A stretch of DNA of 64,000 bases from Aeromicrobium sp. 9AM (GTDB lineage Bacteria > Actinomycetota > Actinomycetes > Propionibacteriales > Nocardioidaceae), in the NCBI RefSeq assembly GCF_902506105.1, contig NZ_LR733304.1, positions 2,031,458 through 2,095,457 of the forward strand, written 5' to 3'. Positions 51,534 to 58,759 of this stretch are shown here, piece by piece. A program made the position numbers and the translations under genes. Every line of letters begins with the position of its first letter. The stretch's first letter is position 1. The notes beneath the pieces were generated by a model. It was not told where the DNA came from. It made no database searches and worked only from the letters and a program-made list of their open reading frames with translations.

Positions 51534-52306
51534 CACAGGCCTGCCTGGGGGACGAACTGGAAGTAGAGCGCCGTGATGATCGAGTTGAGCAGGAACAGCA
51601 GCATGAACGAGAGGATGACCGACTCGTTGACCGCGCGGCCGACACCGGCGGGGCCGCCGCCTGCGCTGAGTCCCTTGTAGGACCCGACGATCGCCGCGAG
51701 GAAGCCGAACGTCGCAGCCTTGATCATCGAGACGTAGATGTCGGGCAGGGTCGCCAGCGCGGTGAACGAGGCGAGGAAGGCACCGGCGGAGCCGCCCTGC
51801 ACGATCACCGTGAAGTAGTAGCCGCCCGCGATGCCGGCCGTGATGACGATGCCGTTCATCAGCATCGCCACCGTGACGGTCGCCAGTGCGCGCGGCACGA
51901 CGAGTCGCGCGATCGGGTCGATGCCCAACGTCTCCATCGCATCGATCTCCTCGCGCATCTTGCGTGCGCCGAGGTCCGAGCAGATCGCCGAGCCGGCCGC
52001 GCCCGCGATGATGAGGGCCGCGGCGATCGGTGCCGCCTCTCGCACCGTAGCGAGCACCGCGGTGGCACCGGCGAACGACTGGGCACCGAGCTGACCAGTG
52101 AGGTTGCCGACCTGCAGCGCGATGACCGCGCCGAACGGGATCGACACCAGGATCGTCGGCATCAGCGTGACGCTGGCGACGAACCAGGCCTGCTCGACGA
52201 ACTCGCGCAGCTGGAAGCGGGTCGTGAAGGTGAGCTTCGCGACGTCCCACGACATCGCGGCGACCTGACCGGGGCCGCGCACCACCGAGGCAAGACTCAG
52301 GCCCAT
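51533..52306 (-). CDS. yrbE4A: YrbE-family (MlaE-like) permease, A subunit
   Basis: 257 aa. Conserved MREEIDAMETLGIDPIARLVVPR motif (about residues 115-140) and GPAGVGRAVNESVILSF near the end. Partner of YrbE4B in the ABC-type Mce4 steroid importer. Its ATG 52306 lies inside the last codons of the FAD dehydrogenase gene (10-base overlap), tying import to the Ksh genes in one transcript. Confidence 0.93.
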   Translation of the reverse strand: MGLSLASVVRGPGQVAAMSWDVAKLTFTTRFQLREFVEQAWFVASVTLMPTILVSIPFGAVIALQVGNLTGQLGAQSFAGATAVLATVREAAPIAAALIIAGAAGSAICSDLGARKMREEIDAMETLGIDPIARLVVPRALATVTVAMLMNGIVITAGIAGGYYFTVIVQGGSAGAFLASFTALATLPDIYVSMIKAATFGFLAAIVGSYKGLSAGGGPAGVGRAVNESVILSFMLLFLLNSIITALYFQFVPQAGL

Positions 52307-53892
52307 GTCTCCTCCTGGTGGCCATCGACTCCGCTGCGACGGGACCCTGGCGGGGCAACGTGTGTCTTTTCGGCGGCCGGCGTGACTTCAGAAGAGTAAC
52401 GACCCGGTGTGATCTGCGTTACGTTTTCAGGGGTTCTGGTGGCGGCATGCCGCCCGGCACGACGGCCGAAGAACGACGCCTCCCCGAGCTGGGTGCCCGA
52501 GGCGTAGCCACGCCCGTCGACCGCGATGTTGGAGGCGCAGGCGCCCGCGGCGTACAGGCCGTCGACGGCCGAGCGGTCCTCGCGCAGCACGCGACCATCG
52601 GGGTCGACGGCGAGTCCACCGCACGTGAACCCCGAGTAGAAAGCGTGGCCGGGGGTCAGGTCGTACGCGCCGTAGGGCGGGACGTCGAGCGGCACGACGT
52701 ACTCCGCGGCCTTGCGGAACGCCGGGTCGGCACCGTCGCGGGCTGCCGCGTTGTAGTCGTCGAGCGTGCGGGCCAGCGATCCGGCCGGCACGCCGAGCCC
52801 GACCTCCATCTCGGCGACCGTCTCCCACCCGTCGACCAGTGGCTGCAGCCCGTATGCCGGCTCGGCCATCTGCACCGAGTCCAGGATCAGCCACGCCTTC
52901 TGGCCGGGCTGGTCGAAGACGAAGGCCGACGTGCGGGAGTGGTAGGAGTCCTCCGCGACGAACCGCTCGCCGTGGCTGTTGACGCAGATCCCCGAGACGA
53001 GATGACCGGGCGGGTAGAACGGGGCGGTCAGGAACGCGCCGTCCATGTGCTCGGTCGCGGCACCGACCGACTCGCCGAGCCGGATCCCGAGCCCGTCGTC
53101 GTACGTGTTGCCGAGCGCCATGCCCCGGGCCAGCAAGGCCTCGAGGGGCGACGCGAACGCATGCACCATCTCCGGGTTCATGACGAAGCCCCCGGCGGCG
53201 ATGACCACGGCTCCCGCACGAACGGCGCCGGTCTCGCTGAAGCGCTTCCAGGTCACCCCGACCACCCGGTCACCGTCGGTCACGAGCGCCGTCGCGCCGG
53301 TGTCGAAGCGGACCTCGACGCCGAGCTCGTCGAGCCGCTTCAGGGCCAGGTCGAGCACGAGCGCACCGCCGCCGGAGTCACCCACGACAGGTGGCTGGTG
53401 GCCACGGGGCGCCGGCTTCGCGATGTCGTGGAACGGCCACACCTTCTCGTTGCCGGTGAACATCACGCCCTGCGTGCCCGGCGCCATGACGCTCTTGTCC
53501 GGGTAGAACGAGCGCTCGAACTCGAAGCCGAGCGACTCGAGCCAGCCGAAGTGCTCGACGCTGCCCTCGCTGTAGAGCCGGATCTTCTCCGGGTCGCACT
53601 CGGGCGAGACGGCCTGGAGATACTTCGCCATCTCCTCGGGGGTGTCCTCGTAGCCGCTGACCTCCTGGCAGGGCGTGCCACCGCCGAGGTAGAAGTGTCC
53701 TCCGGCCATCGCGCTGGTGGCCGACAGTCGGCCACCGCGGTCGACGACCAGCACCCGCGCGCCCGCAGTCGCCGCCTCGATCGCAGCGGCTGTGCCGGCC
53801 ATGCCGGCGCCGATGACGAGCACGTCGACCTCGTCGGACCACGAGGCGACCTCGTCGGCCGGCACCTGATCCGGGATGTCCATCGCGGTCAT
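52297..53892 (-). CDS. FAD-dependent dehydrogenase, KstD/fumarate-reductase-like
   Basis: 531 aa. The N-terminal FAD site is VDVLVIGAGMAGTAAAIEAATAGARVLVVDR (about residues 17-47). The substrate half includes HGERFVAEDSYHSRTSAFV and the C-terminal FAD site GLYAAGACASNIAVDGRGYASGTQLGEA. It belongs to the fumarate reductase/3-ketosteroid-delta1-dehydrogenase superfamily; the usual KstD GGSTARSGG segment is replaced by LSATSAMAGGHFYLGGG. Coupled to kshB (ATGA) and yrbE4A, so a steroid substrate is likely, but whether it is delta1, 5-alpha or another desaturation is open. Confidence 0.8.
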   Translation of the reverse strand: MTAMDIPDQVPADEVASWSDEVDVLVIGAGMAGTAAAIEAATAGARVLVVDRGGRLSATSAMAGGHFYLGGGTPCQEVSGYEDTPEEMAKYLQAVSPECDPEKIRLYSEGSVEHFGWLESLGFEFERSFYPDKSVMAPGTQGVMFTGNEKVWPFHDIAKPAPRGHQPPVVGDSGGGALVLDLALKRLDELGVEVRFDTGATALVTDGDRVVGVTWKRFSETGAVRAGAVVIAAGGFVMNPEMVHAFASPLEALLARGMALGNTYDDGLGIRLGESVGAATEHMDGAFLTAPFYPPGHLVSGICVNSHGERFVAEDSYHSRTSAFVFDQPGQKAWLILDSVQMAEPAYGLQPLVDGWETVAEMEVGLGVPAGSLARTLDDYNAAARDGADPAFRKAAEYVVPLDVPPYGAYDLTPGHAFYSGFTCGGLAVDPDGRVLREDRSAVDGLYAAGACASNIAVDGRGYASGTQLGEASFFGRRAGRHAATRTPENVTQITPGRYSSEVTPAAEKTHVAPPGSRRSGVDGHQEETWA

Positions 53893-54947
53893 GAGTACGT
53901 CACCCGGACCTTCTCGGACGCCGGCTCGCTCTGGCACCCCAGACGTATGCCGTCGGCCAGGTCCTCGTCCTCGAGCACGTCGTTGGCGCGCATCGTGACC
54001 TCGCCCTCGAGCAGGCGGATCGCGCAGGCCGAGCACTCGCCCTCGCGGCAGGAGTATGGCGCCTTCACGCCTTTGCTCTCCAGGTGCTCCAGCAGGGTCG
54101 TGCCGGGCCGCCAGTCGTCGTACTCGTAGTCGACACCATCGAGCTCGACCTGCAGGTGCACCGAGGGACCCGCCGGAGCGGCGGCCGGCTCGTCCTCGTC
54201 GGCGCCGGGCTCGCGCTCGGCGGCCGTCTCGAACGGGTTGCCGCCCAGCGATACGAACTTCTCCTGGTGACGGCGGTCCCGGGGGAACTCGAGCTCCTTC
54301 AGTGCGGCCACGGTTGCCGCCATGAACGGCGCCGGTCCGCAGACGAATGCGTCGCGCTCGACGTACTGGGCGGCGAACGCACGCAGCTGGTCCTGCGAGG
54401 GCAACCCCTGCACCGACTCGAGCCAGTGGACGACCTGCAGGCGGTCGGGGTGCTCGGCCGCGAGCTCCTTGAGCGCTGCGCCGAAGATCACCGAGCGCTC
54501 GTCGCGGTTGGCGTAGAACAGCACGATCCGGCCCGACCCGCGGGCCAGGGACGTACGGATGATCGACATGACAGGCGTGATGCCGCTGCCGCCGGCGAAC
54601 AGCAGCAGGTCGGCGTCGAGGTCCTTGGGCGTGAAGATGCCGCTCGGCGGTAGCACCCGGAGCCGGTCGCCCGGCCGCAGCTCGGAGCAGATCCAGCCCG
54701 AGGCGTAGCCGTCGGGTGTGCGCTTGACCGTGATCGTCAGGGGTCCGTCGTCGACCGGCGTCGAGGAGAGCGAATAGCTGCGCGCCACCAGGCCCGTACG
54801 GTCGCTCGGCACGGCGACGGTGAGGAACTGTCCCGGCGTGTAGGCGAAGTGCTCCCGGTGCTCGCCCGGGTCGAGGACGACCGAGCGCGCGTCGCCGGTC
54901 TCCTCGATGACGTCGAGCACCTCGAGCTCGAAGGAACTCTCACTCAT
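53889..54947 (-). CDS. kshB: 3-ketosteroid 9-alpha-monooxygenase reductase KshB
   Basis: 352 aa. FAD domain (about 1-105, ARSYSLSSTP), NAD domain (about 110-230, LLFAGGSGITPVMS and FVCGPAPFM), an acidic Ala/Pro linker, and a C-terminal [2Fe-2S] ferredoxin (about 265-352) with CREGECSAC and a distal Cys in GCQ. It supplies electrons from NADH to KshA. The acidic linker is longer than the reductase part strictly needs. ATG 54947 overlaps the small Cys-protein gene by 8 bases. Confidence 0.92.
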   Translation of the reverse strand: MSESSFELEVLDVIEETGDARSVVLDPGEHREHFAYTPGQFLTVAVPSDRTGLVARSYSLSSTPVDDGPLTITVKRTPDGYASGWICSELRPGDRLRVLPPSGIFTPKDLDADLLLFAGGSGITPVMSIIRTSLARGSGRIVLFYANRDERSVIFGAALKELAAEHPDRLQVVHWLESVQGLPSQDQLRAFAAQYVERDAFVCGPAPFMAATVAALKELEFPRDRRHQEKFVSLGGNPFETAAEREPGADEDEPAAAPAGPSVHLQVELDGVDYEYDDWRPGTTLLEHLESKGVKAPYSCREGECSACAIRLLEGEVTMRANDVLEDEDLADGIRLGCQSEPASEKVRVTYS

Positions 54948-55275
54948 GGGAGTTGCGGTCCCGGTCCAGTCCGACCGGATCGACTCCTGCGCCGACCGTG
55001 ACCATGCCTTCACTGACGGCGTACTCGATCGACGCCAGCAGCTGGGGGCAGGCCGAGTGGACCGGCCGGCCGTCGTCCTGCTGGTCGAGCTCGGAGAAGA
55101 CCGCACAGGTCTCGACGGCTTCCCGCGTCCACTGGATCGACGTGTGGTGCTCGCTGTTCTTGCGCACCATGACCTGTGCCTGGCACTGCCGGCAGGTCAC
55201 GTCCGACAGGTTGCCCTGCGTGTAGAGCTCGCGGTCATCGAGCGTCTCCGCCCGCGTCGGGACGATGTACGCCAT
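54940..55275 (-). CDS. Small four-cysteine protein between kshA and kshB, function unknown
   Basis: 111 aa, no family I can name. Cys28 and Cys31 (TCRQCQ), Cys57 (ETCAVF) and Cys76 (SACPQL) plus His43, His44 and His73 could hold a metal or cluster. Acidic C-terminal half, no membrane segment. Its ATG overlaps the kshA stop (ATGA) and its end overlaps kshB, so it is made in step with both parts of the 9-alpha-hydroxylase. An accessory role for KshAB is inferred from this position. Confidence 0.82.
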   Translation of the reverse strand: MAYIVPTRAETLDDRELYTQGNLSDVTCRQCQAQVMVRKNSEHHTSIQWTREAVETCAVFSELDQQDDGRPVHSACPQLLASIEYAVSEGMVTVGAGVDPVGLDRDRNSHE

Positions 55276-56420
55276 CAGGCGTCCGCCGTCTCGGCCTGGC
55301 GGTCCTCCGCCGCCTTGCGGGCAAGGTTCTCGGCGACCTCGGCGCGCCAGTTCTCGTTGGCCTTGGTCGTGTCGACCTCGAACTCGAACCGTTCGACCAT
55401 CTCGGGCTCGACGTCGGCCTTGTCGACGTAGAACTGCTCGTACCAGCGGCGCAGCTGGTAGACCGGGCCGTCCTCCTCGCACAGCAGGGGGTTCTGCACC
55501 GGCGCCTTGTTCTGCCAGATCGCGACATCCTGCAGGAAGCCCTGCTCGAACGTCTCGGCGTACTTGTCGCCGATGTACTTCGCCGTGGCCTCGTCGACGC
55601 CCTCCGGCTTCTCGACGCACAGGCCGTACTGCAGGTTGAACGAGTTGGGGCCGGTCGGGATGTGGCAGTTGATCAAGATGACCTTGGTCAGGAAGCCCTT
55701 GTAGTCGGTGTCGAGCCAGTTGATCATGTACGACGGCCCGAAGTACGTCGCCTCGGACTTGAGCACGAGGTCCTCGTCGCCGTAGCCCTCGGCCTTCATG
55801 TCCGGGCGCCCGGTGGACTCCATGAACTGGGTCGCCTTGTCGCCCTCGAAGACATTGCGGAAGTTGGTGGGGAACGCGAAGTGGATGTAGAAGAAGTGCG
55901 CCATGTCGACGACGTTGTCGATGATCTCGCGGCAGTGGGCGTTGTCGACCTCGATGACGTTCCAGGTCCACTCGGTGTACTTGTCGGTGCCGACGCCCTC
56001 GAGCTCGGGCGGCAACGCGTCCAGGTCGGCCGGGCTGCCCTCGGGGTCGTGCCAGATCATCAGCATGCCGTTGCGGACGACGCTCTCGTAGCGCTGAGTG
56101 CGGGCTCGCAACGGGACGCGCTTGGCGTACGGGATGGCCTTGCACTTGCCGTCGCCGCCCCAGCGCCAGTCGTGGAACGGGCAGGCGATCTCGTCGCCCT
56201 TGACGGTGCCCTGCGTCAGGTCGCCGCCCATGTGCCGGCAGTAGCCGTCGAGCACGTGCAGCGCACCCTCCGAGTCGCTCCACACCACGAGCTTGCCGCC
56301 GAACGCCTGCACCGAGTGTGGCTTGCCGTCGGTGAAGTCCCGCTCGAGGCCGAGGCAGTGCCAGCCACGGGCGAATCGCTCCGGGACGGTGCCGATGTCG
56401 AGAACGCGGGTCTCACTCAC
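55275..56420 (-). CDS. kshA: 3-ketosteroid 9-alpha-monooxygenase oxygenase KshA
   Basis: 381 aa. Rieske [2Fe-2S] ligands Cys61-x-His63 and Cys80-x2-His83 (YCRHMGG, ACPFHDW). The mononuclear iron site is DMAHFFYIH with Asp172, His175 and His180, matching KshA closely. It hydroxylates C9 of 4-androstene-3,17-dione or its acyl-CoA side-chain forms, which with delta1-dehydrogenation opens ring B. GTG 56420 has GGAGG five bases upstream. First gene of the long ksh-mce4 operon. Confidence 0.94.
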   Translation of the reverse strand: MSETRVLDIGTVPERFARGWHCLGLERDFTDGKPHSVQAFGGKLVVWSDSEGALHVLDGYCRHMGGDLTQGTVKGDEIACPFHDWRWGGDGKCKAIPYAKRVPLRARTQRYESVVRNGMLMIWHDPEGSPADLDALPPELEGVGTDKYTEWTWNVIEVDNAHCREIIDNVVDMAHFFYIHFAFPTNFRNVFEGDKATQFMESTGRPDMKAEGYGDEDLVLKSEATYFGPSYMINWLDTDYKGFLTKVILINCHIPTGPNSFNLQYGLCVEKPEGVDEATAKYIGDKYAETFEQGFLQDVAIWQNKAPVQNPLLCEEDGPVYQLRRWYEQFYVDKADVEPEMVERFEFEVDTTKANENWRAEVAENLARKAAEDRQAETADA

Positions 56421-56436
56421 GATTGCCTCCGATTGC

Positions 56437-56451
56437 GGTCCATGGTGGACC
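56437..56451. promoter_or_regulatory. Second dyad in the kshA/fadE26 divergent promoter
   Basis: GGTCCA-TGG-TGGACC, perfect 6-bp arms, between the kshA start and the KstR-type site. It does not match the KstR consensus and may be a site for another regulator or part of the kshA promoter. Confidence 0.45.
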
Positions 56452-56456
56452 AAAAC

Positions 56457-56470
56457 GAGAACACGTTATA
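56457..56470. promoter_or_regulatory. KstR-type operator in the kshA/fadE26 divergent promoter
   Basis: GAGAACACGTTATA keeps AAC, GTT and the final A of TNNAACNNGTTNNA; only the first T is G. AAAAC and GTTTT flank it symmetrically (56452-56475). It overlaps the fadE26 -10 element TATAGT (56467-56472), so binding would block fadE26 and probably kshA. Confidence 0.82.
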
Positions 56471-56480
56471 GTTTTACCAC
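56467..56480 (+). promoter_or_regulatory. fadE26 -10 element, probable leaderless start
   Basis: TATAGT at 56467-56472, eight bases before ATG 56481. The intervening TTTACCAC holds no ribosome site, so the mRNA probably begins at or next to the ATG. The element is inside the KstR-type operator. Confidence 0.6.
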
Positions 56481-57665
56481 ATGTACGTCGCCCTGACAGC
56501 CGACCAGCTTCGCCTTCGTGACGAGCTGAAGGGCTACTTCTCCGAGCTGGTCACCCCCGAGCGCCGGGCCGCCCTCGCCGCCTCCTCCGGGGAGTTCGGC
56601 GACGCCACGGTCTACAAGGACGTGATCCGCCAGCTCGGCGCCGACGGCTGGCTCGGCATGGGCTGGCCCGAGGAGTGGGGCGGGCAGAACCGCTCGATGG
56701 TCGACGAGCTGATCTTCACCAATGTCGCGGCCGTCGCCGGGGTGCCGATCCCCTACCTGACGCTCAACACCGTCGGCCCGACGATCATGAAGTACGGCAC
56801 CCAGGAGCAGAAGGAGTACTTCCTCCCCCGGATCGTCCAGGGCGAGCTGCACTTCTCGATCGGCTACTCGGAGCCGGGGTCCGGCACCGACCTGGCCTCG
56901 TTGCGTACGCGCGCCGAGCTCGACGAGTCGACCGGCGAGTGGGTCGTCAACGGCCAGAAGATGTGGACCTCCCTGATCCAGTACGCCGACTGGATCTGGA
57001 TGGCGTGCCGCACCGACCCCGACCTGCCCCGGCACAAGGGCCTGTCGATGATCCTCGTCCCGGCCGACGCCGAGGGCTTCTCCTACACGCCGGTGCACAC
57101 GATCGCGGGCGTCGGCACGAGCGCGACCTACTACGACAACGTCCGGGTGCCGGCCGACAACCTCATCGGCGGTCGCGGCGGCGGCTGGGCGCTGATCACC
57201 AACCAGCTCAACCGCGAGCGGGTCGCGCTGACCTCGTCGGCGCCGCTCGTCCACTCGATCGAGCTCGTCACCGACTGGGCGCGGCAGACCAAGGACGCCA
57301 ACGGCGTACGCGTGATCGACCAGCAGTGGGTGCAGATCCTGCTCGGCCGGGCGCAGGCCCGTACCGAGGCGCTGACCCTCATGGGCTGGAAGCTCGCCAC
57401 CGAGATCGACACCCTCTCGCCCGCCGATGCGTCGGCCATCAAGGTCTACGGATCCGAGCTGGCGATCGAGGTCTACCGATCATTGATGGAGGTCGTCGGG
57501 CCCGCAGCCGGCATCGCGGCGGACTCGGCCGGCGCCGTGCTCGCCGGCCGGCTGGAGCGTTACTTCCGCTCGTCGCTCGTCATGACGTTCGGCGGCGGCA
57601 CGAACGAGATCCAGCGGGACATCATCGGCTACGTCGGGCTCGGCCTGCCGGCAGCGAAGCGTTAG
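56481..57665 (+). CDS. fadE26: Acyl-CoA dehydrogenase FadE26-like (ChsE4)
   Basis: 394 aa, ACAD fold. Substrate/FAD motifs SIGYSEPGSGTDLASLRTRA (about residues 127-146) and C-terminal FGGGTNEIQRDIIGYVGLG. In mycobacteria FadE26 and FadE27 (ChsE4-ChsE5) form a heterotetramer that dehydrogenates steroid side-chain acyl-CoA; the same pair is adjacent here with fadD17. Divergent from kshA. Confidence 0.9.
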   Translation: MYVALTADQLRLRDELKGYFSELVTPERRAALAASSGEFGDATVYKDVIRQLGADGWLGMGWPEEWGGQNRSMVDELIFTNVAAVAGVPIPYLTLNTVGPTIMKYGTQEQKEYFLPRIVQGELHFSIGYSEPGSGTDLASLRTRAELDESTGEWVVNGQKMWTSLIQYADWIWMACRTDPDLPRHKGLSMILVPADAEGFSYTPVHTIAGVGTSATYYDNVRVPADNLIGGRGGGWALITNQLNRERVALTSSAPLVHSIELVTDWARQTKDANGVRVIDQQWVQILLGRAQARTEALTLMGWKLATEIDTLSPADASAIKVYGSELAIEVYRSLMEVVGPAAGIAADSAGAVLAGRLERYFRSSLVMTFGGGTNEIQRDIIGYVGLGLPAAKR

Positions 57666-57673
57666 GGACTGCC

Positions 57674-58759
57674 ATGGACTTCACGTTCTCCCCCGAGGCC
57701 GACGACGCCGCTGCCCTGGCGGCGACGATCCTGGGCGACCACACCAAGCCGGCCCGGCTGGCAGAGGTCGAGGCCGCAGGCAACCGCTTCGATCCCGAGC
57801 TCTGGGCCGCGCTGCGCAGTGCGGGGCTGTTGACCCTGACGACGCTCGAGGCGCACGACGGCGCGGGCCTCGGCTTCGTCGAGCTGTGCCGCGTGCTGGT
57901 CGAGGCCGGCCGCACGGTCGCTCCGGTGCCGCTGGCCGCGGACTCCGTCGCACGTCTGTGGCTCGGCGAGCACGGCAGCGACGAGCAGCAGCGCATCGGG
58001 TTCGCCTCCGACGTGCTGAGCTGTGCGATCGCCGAGGAGCACGAGCACGCCCCGACCACACCGACGACCACCGCGGCCGACGACGGCGGCACGTACGTGC
58101 TGACCGGCACCAAGTACCTCGTCCCAGCCGCCACGGTCGCCACCGCCTTCCTGGTGACCGCGACGACGACCGCCGGGACCGCCGTCTTCCTCGTCGACGT
58201 CAACGAGGTGGGCGTTCGCGAGCAACGCCTCAGTGACGGCGACGTCACCGGCATGATCGAGCTCGAGGGCGTACGGGTGGCCGCGGACCGGCGCGTCGGC
58301 GATTCCGCTGCGGCGCAGCGACTGCTGGACCTGCTGACCGTGGCCTCGTGCGCCGTGCAGCTCGGCATCACCGAAGGCGCCGTCGCGCTGACGGCGGAGT
58401 ACGCCAAGACGCGCGAGCAGTTCGACCGGCCCGTCGCCACGTTCCAGGCCGTCTCGCAGCGCCTCGCCGACGGCTACATCGACACCCGCTTCCTGGCGCT
58501 GACGGTCTGGCAGGCGGCATGGCGACTCGCCGAGCACCTGCCGGCGGAGGAGGCCGTCGCCACGGCCAAGCTCTGGGCCGCCGATGCCGGCCACCGCATC
58601 GCGCACACGACGGTGCACATCCACGGTGGTGTCGGCGTCGACCTCGACGGGGTGGCGCACCGCTACTTCACCGCGGCCACGCGCTACGAGTTCCAGTACG
58701 GCGGCGCGACGGAGCAGGCGCTGCGCCTCGGCCGGCGCCTCGCAGCAGAACCCGCGTGA
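57674..58759 (+). CDS. fadE27: Acyl-CoA dehydrogenase FadE27-like (ChsE5)
   Basis: 361 aa, ACAD fold shorter than FadE26. C-terminal helices include AKTREQFDRPVATFQAVSQRLADGYID and HIHGGVGVDLDGVAHRYF. The partial FAD-binding pattern (no GGGTNEI end) fits the second subunit of an alpha2beta2 steroid ACAD in which each heterodimer makes one active site. ATG 57674 is 8 bases after fadE26; the stop overlaps fadD17 (GTGA). Confidence 0.88.
   Translation: MDFTFSPEADDAAALAATILGDHTKPARLAEVEAAGNRFDPELWAALRSAGLLTLTTLEAHDGAGLGFVELCRVLVEAGRTVAPVPLAADSVARLWLGEHGSDEQQRIGFASDVLSCAIAEEHEHAPTTPTTTAADDGGTYVLTGTKYLVPAATVATAFLVTATTTAGTAVFLVDVNEVGVREQRLSDGDVTGMIELEGVRVAADRRVGDSAAAQRLLDLLTVASCAVQLGITEGAVALTAEYAKTREQFDRPVATFQAVSQRLADGYIDTRFLALTVWQAAWRLAEHLPAEEAVATAKLWAADAGHRIAHTTVHIHGGVGVDLDGVAHRYFTAATRYEFQYGGATEQALRLGRRLAAEPA

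Noticed and set aside
52393-52425. GTAACG-N15-CGTTAC dyad as an operator for yrbE4A
   Set aside because: It lies within the coding end of the FAD dehydrogenase gene, the spacer is long, and yrbE4A overlaps that gene, so an independent promoter is not supported.
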